Below, piece by piece: positions 18,484 to 25,117 of a stretch of 64,000 nt of DNA. The stretch is from Solwaraspora sp. WMMA2056 (GTDB lineage: Bacteria; Actinomycetota; Actinomycetes; Mycobacteriales; Micromonosporaceae): the NCBI RefSeq assembly GCF_030345095.1, contig NZ_CP128360.1, positions 3,968,001-4,032,000 of the forward strand, written 5' to 3'. Each line of letters starts with the position of its first letter. The first letter of the stretch is position 1. Made by a program: the position numbers and the translations under genes. Below the pieces are notes generated by a model, which was not told where the DNA came from, ran no database searches, and saw nothing but the letters and a program-made list of their open reading frames with translations.

Positions 18484-19649
18484 GGTCAGGAGCCGTCAGG
18501 GTGCGGCCACGGGCGGTCCGGGCACTGGTCGTCGCCAACCTGCTGCGCCAGTCGCGGGACCGCGTCGGTCTGTTCTTCATGGTCGTCATGCCGTTCGTGA
18601 CGATCGCCTTCGTCGGCCTGGCTCTCGGCGGCAGCGCCTCCGGTCAGGAGAAACTTCCCGTCGGCGTGGTCGCCCAGGACTCCGACCCGGTGGCCGCCGC
18701 CGTGCTGCGCGAGCTCACCGCCCGACCCGATCTGGAGGTACGGCGGGTCGCCGACGCCGCCCAGGTGCGCGCCGACGTACGGGAAGGTGCCCTCGCCGCC
18801 GGGCTGGTCGTCACCCCCGGCGAGTCCGAACTGGAGCTGGTGGTCACCCAGACCAACGGCAGCGGCATGGCCGCCCGTAGCGCGCTGGACGTCGCCGTCG
18901 GCAAGGTGTCGGCGGTACGCGAAGCGGTCCGCGCCGCCGAAGCCGCCGGCGCCAGCCCGCAGGAGGCCGAAGCGCTGGTCCGGGCCGCGCAGGAGGAGTC
19001 CGCCTCAGTGGCCGTACGGAGCACCGACGACGGCGAGGCCACACCGCGCGGTTTCGCCTACACCGCGCCGGCCAACGTCCTGCTGTTCACCTTCGTCAAC
19101 TCGATGGCGGTCGCGGCCGCGCTGGTGGAGAGCCGCCGACTCGGCATGGTCCGGCGCAGCCTCGGCGCACCGGTACGCCGCTCGGCGATCCTGCTCGGCG
19201 AGGCACTGAGCCGGTTCATCGTGGCGATCACCCAGGCGATCCTGATCATCGTCGTGAGCGCGCTCATGTTCGGCGTCTCCTGGGGCGACCCGCTGGCCGT
19301 CGCCGTCGTCGTGAGCGCGTTCGCCCTGGTCGCCACCGGCGCCGCCATGCTGGTCGGCAGCCTCGCCAGGTCGGGCGCGCAGGCCCCGGCGATCGGCCCA
19401 CCGGTCGGCATCTTCCTCGGCATGCTCGGCGGCTGCCTCTGGCCCCGGGAAGTCGCGGGGGAGACCCTCCACCTGATCGGCTACGTCACCCCGCACGCCT
19501 GGGCGTTGGACGCCCTGCTGGCGGTGTCGATCCCCGGTCGCGGCCTTGCCGACGTGACGACCGAGGTCGCCGTACTGCTCGCCATGGCGGTCGGGCTGCT
19601 CGGCGCCTCGCTGGCGGTGTTCCACCGCCGCGCCCTGTCCACGACCTGA
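18480..19649 (+). CDS. ABC-2 type transporter permease (second)
   Basis: A 389-residue paralogue of the preceding permease with the same layout: an N-terminal helix (VGLFFMVVMPFVTIAFVGLALGG), a polar domain of about 170 residues, and a C-terminal block of hydrophobic helices (VLLFTFVNSMAVAAAL, AITQAILIIVVSALMFGVSW, GPPVGIFLGMLGGCLW). The two permeases align throughout, indicating gene duplication. It is the last gene of the operon; a strong GC hairpin starts at its stop codon. Confidence 0.88.
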   Translation: MRSGAVRVRPRAVRALVVANLLRQSRDRVGLFFMVVMPFVTIAFVGLALGGSASGQEKLPVGVVAQDSDPVAAAVLRELTARPDLEVRRVADAAQVRADVREGALAAGLVVTPGESELELVVTQTNGSGMAARSALDVAVGKVSAVREAVRAAEAAGASPQEAEALVRAAQEESASVAVRSTDDGEATPRGFAYTAPANVLLFTFVNSMAVAAALVESRRLGMVRRSLGAPVRRSAILLGEALSRFIVAITQAILIIVVSALMFGVSWGDPLAVAVVVSAFALVATGAAMLVGSLARSGAQAPAIGPPVGIFLGMLGGCLWPREVAGETLHLIGYVTPHAWALDALLAVSIPGRGLADVTTEVAVLLAMAVGLLGASLAVFHRRALSTT

Positions 19650-19695
19650 GCGCGCCGTACCGGAACCGGACGGGCCGGTTGGAACGGCGCGCTCG
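19649..19695 (+). terminator. Hairpin terminator at end of biosynthetic operon
   Basis: Perfect 11-bp inverted repeat GAGCGCGCCGT (19649-19659) / ACGGCGCGCTC (19685-19695), with a nested AACCGG/CCGGTT stem in the loop. It overlaps the stop codon of the last exporter gene. There is no U-tract, which is common for actinomycete terminators. The next 235 bases up to the Uma2 gene hold no gene I can support. Confidence 0.65.
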
Positions 19696-19930
19696 AGTAC
19701 GTCGTGCACAAGGCCGGGCCGGCGCTGCACACCCAACCGAGCTGTGACGCTACAGCGTACGCCGGTTATGGCAGGCGCTGCCACTGGTGACAGTCGATGC
19801 GCCCTGATGCGAGGTCTGCTTGGTGGTCGCTGCCGGCTGATCGGCCTAATTGGGGCAAAAGGCATAGGGTGGGGGACTGTCCGCGTCGCTACGGTATCTT
19901 CGGGGTGCCAGCCGCGACTAGGAGGTGGGT

Positions 19931-20497
19931 ATGACTGCCGAGATGGTCGCGCCGGCCTGGATGCATGAGCAGGTTACGGCCGAGCAGTACGCGACGTGGA
20001 CGGAAGAACAGTGCGCGGGCATTGAGATCGTTGACGGGATGGTCCTTGTGAGCCCGAGCGCCTCAAAGCGACACAACCGCCTGGCCAGAATTCTGGCGAA
20101 CGCCTTGGACGCTGCTGCGGGGCCGGACTGGAACGCTGACACCGATTTCGACGTCCGGCTTCAGGACGTACCGCTGAACAACCGTCGTCCGGATGTGACG
20201 GTCTACCGGGCCGATACCATCGACGTCACGCCGACCCGACCAGAGCATGTCCTTCTAGTCGTCGAGGTGGTCTCGCCTGGTTCGGAGACGACCGATCGGA
20301 TCGTCAAGGCAAGCCAGTACGCGAGGTCCGGTATTCAGTTCTACTGGCGTGTAGAGCAGGCAGTCACTGGCGCTCCTATCGTCTACACGTACGTGCTCGA
20401 CCCGGCAACGGGCCGCTACCGCGACGACGGGATCTTCACGGGCATCGTAAAGCTGACCGCGCCCTTTCCCATCGAGGTCGATCTCGGCGAGATGTGA
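19931..20497 (+). CDS. Uma2 family endonuclease (DUF820)
   Basis: A 188-residue PD-(D/E)xK-fold protein of the Uma2 family. The characteristic strings are GIEIVDGMVLVSPSAS near the N-terminus, NRRPDVTVYRAD (the PD motif) and VLLVVEVVSPGSETTDRIVKASQYARSGIQFYW, which supplies the E-x-V and the following helix. The ATG at 19931 follows TAGGAGG at good spacing. The family is annotated as putative restriction endonucleases with no settled role. A second, divergent family member lies on the opposite strand 50 bases away, tail to tail. Confidence 0.85.
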   Translation: MTAEMVAPAWMHEQVTAEQYATWTEEQCAGIEIVDGMVLVSPSASKRHNRLARILANALDAAAGPDWNADTDFDVRLQDVPLNNRRPDVTVYRADTIDVTPTRPEHVLLVVEVVSPGSETTDRIVKASQYARSGIQFYWRVEQAVTGAPIVYTYVLDPATGRYRDDGIFTGIVKLTAPFPIEVDLGEM

Positions 20498-20545
20498 CCG
20501 GTCCGGGCCCGCCTGGCAACGGCGGCATTCTTCGGTCGTCGACGA

Positions 20546-21073
20546 TCAGCCGAGGTCGTGCTCGTTAGGGCTTGTATTGAGCACCCAGGCAAGGGGCATC
20601 GTCGCGTGCACCGTGAAGTGATCGCCTGTCAGGCGATGCATTTCGACGGTCTGGGCCGGATCTTGGTCGACGATCCAGTATCGGGGGATGCCGGCAGCCG
20701 CGTACTCTTTGCGCTTGGTGATCAGGTCGGTGCCTTCTGCACCCGGCGACACGATCTCCACGACGAGCAGTACGTCCGCTACCGGCAGCCAGACGGCGTC
20801 GGACTGCGGCTTGCTCCACACGACCAGGTCGGGGATCCGGCCACCGACCGCACCGCCGCGACCAGGGATGCGGAGTCCAACCGCCTGGGCGATCCGCTCC
20901 GCTGGGACACCGGCGGTGGCGAGCCACACCGTGAGCCGGGTCGCGATGATCGCGTGCGCATACCGAGGCGGCGGCGAGATCGAGAGCGCTCCGTCAGGGC
21001 TGATCTCATATCGATGAGATTCGTCCGCAGCCATCATCGCGGTGAGGTCGTCGAGCGTCACGACGGTGGGCAT
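20546..21073 (-). CDS. Uma2 family endonuclease (DUF820), second copy
   Basis: A 175-residue Uma2 protein convergent with the first. It has YEISPDGALSISPPP, GGRIPDLVVWSKP (PD motif) and DVLLVVEIVSPGAEGTDLITKRKEYAAAGIPRYWIVD. I placed the start at the ATG of MPTVVTLDDL; the frame is open far upstream into the CRISPR leader and array, but that part is an artefact of repeat sequence. Identity to the first copy is limited to the core motifs, so this is not a recent duplication. Confidence 0.83.
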   Translation of the reverse strand: MPTVVTLDDLTAMMAADESHRYEISPDGALSISPPPRYAHAIIATRLTVWLATAGVPAERIAQAVGLRIPGRGGAVGGRIPDLVVWSKPQSDAVWLPVADVLLVVEIVSPGAEGTDLITKRKEYAAAGIPRYWIVDQDPAQTVEMHRLTGDHFTVHATMPLAWVLNTSPNEHDLG

Positions 21074-21214
21074 GTGCCTGCCGACAGCCTCCGAACTCGT
21101 GACTGCAAGGTATGCCGTCCGGGGCTGCTTGACGCGCACGACCAGCCACTGCGTAGCCAGCTGACGGCGGTCGAGGGGTAGTCCTGGCCCTGCGTCGATC
21201 GGTAGTGACGTCGG

Positions 21215-21397
21215 GCCGCGCGGGGACCTGCCTGGCGGCGACCGTGCGGCTGCTGGCCGCACTGATCGAGCATGATCAACCAGGGTACGGAATCCGTCTG
21301 GTCCGGCCACCCCGGTACGCTCCGTGGAAGCGCCAGCCGGTCTCGATGTGATCGGCGGCGGCTGCCGATCGTTGACCACGGACTGGCGATTCCGTAG
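21215..21397 (+). pseudogene. Decayed 3' end of cas2
   Basis: This stretch aligns with the 3' end of the intact cas2 at 36,780-37,082. The segment from ATG 21272 to TAG 21395-21397 reads MINQGTESV..., then GTLRGSASRS, ending HGLAIP-stop. Intact Cas2 ends MINQGTDSI..., GTLRERASRS, HGPAIL-stop. Similarity continues upstream (GTGCGGCTGCTGGCCGCACTG against CTGCGGCTACGGGCCGCGCTG) but in a shifted frame because of a one-base insertion before 21272. No start or 5' half of cas2 is present. It stands directly before the leader of the small CRISPR array, the same position as intact cas2 before the large array. Confidence 0.8.
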
Positions 21398-21403
21398 ACC
21401 AGC

Positions 21404-21583
21404 CGCGAAGGCTCCGTCGTGACGGCCGTGAGTGCGGACCCTTCGCGGACCTGTTTTCCCTGCTTGACGCCTGTTCTGTAGTGGACGAAGGCGGCCCTGG
21501 GCGCATCCTGAAGCTCTCCGTTGACGGACCCTTCGCGGACCGGTGGCTCCGCCGCAGGTCAGAAGGGGTAGAATTCCGACCCA
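21404..21583 (+). promoter_or_regulatory. CRISPR leader of array 1
   Basis: About 180 bases clearly homologous to the leader of the large array (37111-37290). Three copies of a 13-bp motif are kept: CGCGAAGGCTCCG (21404-21416, one mismatch) and two inverted copies CGGACCCTTCGCG (21435-21447, 21535-21547). TTGACG (21464-21469) and TGTAGT (21477-21482) are candidate promoter hexamers, though the spacing is short. Position immediately 5' of the first repeat and duplication at the second array identify it as the leader. Confidence 0.75.
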
Positions 21584-21903
21584 GTCGCAGCTCCCTCGGG
21601 AGCTGCCCTTCATTGAGGCTGCGCTGATGCCCCGCTTGCAGATCTGGCATCGCGTCGCAGCTCCCTCGGGAGCTGCCCTTCATTGAGGCGCTGCCGGCTC
21701 CCATGTACAGCTGATTGTCGGCGGACGTCGCAGCTCCCTCGGGAGCTGCCCTTCATTGAGGCGCGGCCTGGTGGGCGCGGATCTCCTCCGGGTCCCAGTC
21801 GCAGCTTCCTCGGGAGCTGCCCTTCATTGAGGTGACGATGAGGAGACGCGGATTCTCATCGCGTATGGTCGCAGCTCACACGGGAGCTGCCCTTCGTTGA
21901 AGT
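21584..21903 (+). CRISPR. CRISPR array 1 (5 repeats, 4 spacers)
   Basis: Five 36-bp repeats start at 21584, 21654, 21727, 21798 and 21868, separated by spacers of 34-37 bases. The repeat begins GTCGCAGCTCCCTCGGGAGC and ends TGCCCTTCATTGAGGC, with an internal palindrome AGCTCCCTCGGGAGCT; it differs from array 2 by CCC for CTC. Repeats 4 and 5 carry substitutions; repeat 5 ends TTCGTTGAAGT and is the leader-distal degenerate repeat. No complete cas genes adjoin it, so it probably relies on the type I-G genes at 28.5-37 kb. Confidence 0.97.
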
Positions 21904-21975
21904 GCAGACAGGTGGGGGCGGGCACCTCGGGTACTGAGGTGCCCCCCACCGCCGTGGGCGTCGTGGGTTGGACTG

Positions 21976-22170
21976 TCAGTGGGGGAGGGCGCCGGTCTGT
22001 AGGGCGGTGGTGAAGGTGCCCCACTGGGCGGTGCTGAACGTCAGGGTGGGGCCGGTGCGGTCCTTGCTGTCGCGTACCTCGGCGCGGCCGGCGTGCCGGC
22101 GTGCCTCGACGCACTGACCGCCGTTGCCGCCGCTGCGGCTGGAGGTGAACCAGGGGGTGTCAGGCTTCAT
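21976..22170 (-). CDS. DUF397 domain protein (copy A)
   Basis: A 64-residue DUF397 protein. It shows the family pattern WFTSSRSGGNGGQCVEAR near the N-terminus and VRDSKDRTGPTLTFS...W..F in the second half. Such small proteins are usually encoded directly after an XRE/DUF5753 regulator and are thought to act with it, as in the BldB / WhiJ-type systems. Here the start overlaps the XRE stop by 4 bases. It is nearly identical to the copy at 38,988-39,182. Confidence 0.85.
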   Translation of the reverse strand: MKPDTPWFTSSRSGGNGGQCVEARRHAGRAEVRDSKDRTGPTLTFSTAQWGTFTTALQTGALPH

Positions 22171-22994
22171 GCCAGGTGCTCCTCGATCGGGATCGACTGC
22201 TCGCGGACCTCTCGGAAAATCCGACGGTACTCGGCCAACTCCTCCGGCCGCTCCAGATAGCGGGAGCCGAGATGGGTTTCCACGTAAGCGATGTCGGGGT
22301 CGTCGGGGTCGGCGAAGTCGAGCAAGGTGAACGGGCTGACCATGGCGGCGTGGGCACCGGCGGACCACGGCAGGACGCGGATCTCCACCCGTACCCGTCG
22401 ACCGACGCTGGCCAGGTGGGCGCGTTGCTCGGCCATCACCGCTGGGCCGCCGACCTCGCGGGCCAACGCGCCAGCTCCGAAGACCGCGACGATCCGGGCC
22501 GGCTCGGCCCGGTCGTAGTAGGAAATCTGCCGGTCCAGCCGCAGCGACACCAGGCGCTCGATCTGCCGCTCGGACGCCTGCCGGTCGGCGGCCCGGAACA
22601 CCGCGCGCATGTAGTCCGGCGTCTGGAGTAGACCGTGGATCAGCTCCGCATCGTAAAGCTGGATCTCGGTGGCGGCGGCTTCGAGGCCGAGGTACAGGCG
22701 GAACCAGTCCGGTACGGCATCGCCGTGTGACTCCCACCAGCCCTGCTCGTCACACGCGGCGGCGAGCCGGGTCAGCGCGTCCGTCGTCTCCGCGTCTGCA
22801 CCGTAGAACCAGCACAGACCTCGTACGGTGTTCATCTTGACTGGAAACTTGCCGTTCTCGATGCGCCACAACGTCGTACGCGAACAGACCTTGGCCCGCT
22901 CCACTTCCTGCTCGGTGCGGGCCGCCTCCTCACGCAGTCGGCGCAGTCGTCGCCCCAGTTGACGGCGCACCACAGTCGGTCCGGTGACCGGCAT
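22167..22994 (-). CDS. XRE-type helix-turn-helix regulator with DUF5753 (copy A)
   Basis: A 275-residue regulator. Residues about 10-65 form the helix-turn-helix (LGRRLRRLREEAARTEQEVERAKVCSRTTLWRIENGKFPVK). The rest is the DUF5753 domain, including YDAELIHGLLQTPDYMRAVFRA, RLDRQISYYD and VRVEIRVLPWSAGAHAAM. DUF5753 partners of DUF397 proteins are common in actinomycetes. The protein is about 90 percent identical by eye to that at 39,179-40,006, so the two loci arose by duplication. A palindromic TGTTTCA-AAA-TGAAACA lies 45 bases before the start and probably serves as its operator. Confidence 0.88.
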   Translation of the reverse strand: MPVTGPTVVRRQLGRRLRRLREEAARTEQEVERAKVCSRTTLWRIENGKFPVKMNTVRGLCWFYGADAETTDALTRLAAACDEQGWWESHGDAVPDWFRLYLGLEAAATEIQLYDAELIHGLLQTPDYMRAVFRAADRQASERQIERLVSLRLDRQISYYDRAEPARIVAVFGAGALAREVGGPAVMAEQRAHLASVGRRVRVEIRVLPWSAGAHAAMVSPFTLLDFADPDDPDIAYVETHLGSRYLERPEELAEYRRIFREVREQSIPIEEHLA

Positions 22995-23038
22995 CGCTTC
23001 ACCTTCCTCTCATCCGACACACCCACCACCCATGCCGA

Positions 23039-23055
23039 TGTTTCAAAATGAAACA
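23039..23055. promoter_or_regulatory. Palindromic putative operator (copy A)
   Basis: TGTTTCA AAA TGAAACA, a perfect 7-bp inverted repeat 45 bases upstream of the XRE gene. The identical 17-mer occurs at the same place before the second XRE copy, while surrounding bases differ, which suggests selection. It is probably an autoregulatory operator. Confidence 0.55.
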
Positions 23056-23407
23056 CCGGGCCGGGTTTGCCGCCGAATTCGCACGTCAGAGCCGTGACAG
23101 ATCGGCGTCCACGATCGAGTGTGCCGTACGTGGGCGGAAAATGTGGTCCGCCACCGTGGTGAATTCGACGCGGCTTCGCAGACAAAGTTGATCAACGGTG
23201 TCCGGCGGTCACCAGCCGACCGCTCATCCGCACCGCTCATTCGAGCCTGCCGGTGGGCTGACGTGACGCCCCTTGATCAGCTGAAGGCTGGTGCCGGGTG
23301 GCGGCGATACACCGACGTTCGGCTGATTGCCGATGCGATCACCGCTTCGCCACGATGGGTGCCGACTTCTCACGTTAGGCGGGTCGTTGGTCCATTCGCT
23401 CTCGCAG
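23056..23407. other. Intergenic region without a supported gene
   Basis: About 350 bases. The first 120 bases keep patchy similarity to 40068-40185, for example GGTGAATTCGACG near 23159 and 40170, so the duplicated block extends this far. Beyond that I see no gene, RNA or repeat. Confidence 0.5.
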
Positions 23408-24414
23408 ATGCCGACTGGTCAGGTGGTGTGGATCAGGCATCTCAGCGTGAGCGACTGGGAACAGCAAATATTGGCATCGGCGGATGCTCCGGCGGTCGTC
23501 GTGCAGCGTACCGCCGGGTCGCCGAGCCAGCAGGCGACGGTCGCCGCCGTCCTCGACGAGCTGGAGACGACCGCCGGCCAGCTGTTCCCCGCCTGGCTGC
23601 CCGGGGCCGAAGGGATCACGGCGTCGGCCGGTGCCGCGCCGGTCGCCGTACGGCGGCTCGCTGTCGCCCACGCCGCAGCCACCGCCCAGTCCGGCCCGTT
23701 CCTCGCCGACCTGGCGGCCGCGGCCCTGACCGGGTTGACCGCGCACACCCGGCGGCATCCGCCGGAAGTCCGAGCGCGTGGGCTGGCCCGGGTCATCGCG
23801 GCCAGCTTCGGCCGCCCGTCGTGCGCACTGGTGCTGCGCCCACCAAATCACCTCGACGAGGCGGCCACGCTGGCGCTGGCCCAGGCGGCACAGTGGCTGG
23901 TCGACCACGGCCGGCTGACCGTATAGATCGACAGCGACTCGCCGTACGGCATCGACAGCCGGCCGCGAGTGACGGAGTCGCCGCGAGCGACGGGTCCTCC
24001 GCCGGTGGTCCGGCCGCGCCGTGAGCCGCGCGGCAGCACCCGACGGTCGCCGAGTGTCGTCGGCAAGCCGCATCCGGCCAGCCGCGCCGAAGTGGCGCTC
24101 GAAGCCGCCCTGGCCCGCCGGTCCTGGGCCGCCGGCCGCGCCTGGAACCACACCGTCCGGCCCGGTCCGCTGGTCAACCCGTCCGGGTCGACCTGCTGTG
24201 GAAACGGGAGCGGTGCGTCGTCGAGATCGACGGAGACGACCACCGTACGGCGGCGAAGTTCACCGAGGACCGGCACCGCGACGTGATGCTCCAGCTCAAC
24301 GGGTACGCCGTCCTCCGTTTCACCAACACCCAGGTGCTCGACGACATCGACAACGTGCTCGTGCTCCTGCAGCAGTTCCTCGCCACCCGTCGCCGTACCA
24401 GAAAAGGCATATGA
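23408..24414 (+). pseudogene. Broken DUF559-type endonuclease-like gene
   Basis: One reading frame continues from about 23408 to 24180, interrupted by an in-frame TAG at 23924-23926. It then moves to another frame near 24178-24181, where one base seems to be missing. The N-terminal part (WIRHLSVSDWEQQILASAD..., LARVIAASFGRPSCALVLR, AAQWLVDHGRLTV) is a domain I do not recognise. The C-terminal part (SRAEVALEAALARRSWAAGR, then VRVDLLWKRERCVVEIDGDD and GYAVLRFTNTQVLDDID) is a DUF559/Vsr-like nuclease fold with the D...E-x-D pattern. It stops 2 bases before the next gene and would have formed an operon with the two following genes. Sequencing error could explain one lesion, less likely both. Confidence 0.65.
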
Positions 24415-24415
24415 C

Positions 24416-25117
24416 ATGTCGGACGAGAAGTTGACCTCGGTTGAGACGGCCGCTCTCTTCATTCTCCTCACCGAGGCCGGCGAAGCGCTGAACGTGAAGC
24501 TCGCCCAGGAGCATGGCTGCAAGCTGGAGAAGCGCTCGCGCGAGAAGCTGGAAAAATTGAGACTGATCCAGGTCGGGGGCACCCCTCGCCGGCTCGTCCT
24601 GCGGCTGACCGAGGCGGGTCGGGATCGTTGCCGCGCCGAATTCGCTGCCGGATCGCCGCCACCACGATCGGGGCCTATGGGTGGCGCGCTCTACGCACTC
24701 CTGCTGACGGTGGATCGTTTCCTCACCGCGCAGGGGCTCAGCCTCGGTGACTTCGTGACCGCCTCGAACGCGCCGGTCGCCGACGACCTGCCGGCCGTGC
24801 CCGCCGCGCCGGCGGCTGCCGAGCCGACAAGCGCCGAGCCTGCGTTGGACGAGCGGGCCGTCGAGGAACGCGTGCGGGCGGCGTACTGGAAAGTCGCGCC
24901 CCAGGCCGGCGACCTGGTCGACCTTGCCGACCTGCGCGACCTGGTCGACGACCTCGACCGGGCCGACGTCGACGCGGCGCTGCGCCGGCTGCACCGCCAA
25001 CGCGGCGTCACGCTCGTCCCGGAAGCCAACCAGAAGAGTCTCGACCCACGGATCAAGGCCGCCGCCGTGGTCATCGGCGACCAGGCCAAGCACATGATCA
25101 GCATGGTGGCATCGTGA
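24416..25117 (+). CDS. Uncharacterised winged-helix-like protein of the HerA cassette
   Basis: A 233-residue protein I cannot name. Residues 1-75 look like a winged helix (LTSVETAALFILLTEAGEALNVKLAQEHGCKLEKRSREKLEKLRLIQV...LRLTEAGRDRC). A proline/alanine-rich linker follows (about 130-150), then a helical part (VEERVRAAYWKVAPQAGDLVDLADLRDLVDDLDRADVDAALRRLHRQRGV) that resembles a second winged-helix unit. The stop overlaps the ATPase start as GTGA, and the nuclease-like gene ends 2 bases upstream. The context suggests a DNA-binding or adaptor subunit of the ATPase. Confidence 0.6.
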   Translation: MSDEKLTSVETAALFILLTEAGEALNVKLAQEHGCKLEKRSREKLEKLRLIQVGGTPRRLVLRLTEAGRDRCRAEFAAGSPPPRSGPMGGALYALLLTVDRFLTAQGLSLGDFVTASNAPVADDLPAVPAAPAAAEPTSAEPALDERAVEERVRAAYWKVAPQAGDLVDLADLRDLVDDLDRADVDAALRRLHRQRGVTLVPEANQKSLDPRIKAAAVVIGDQAKHMISMVAS

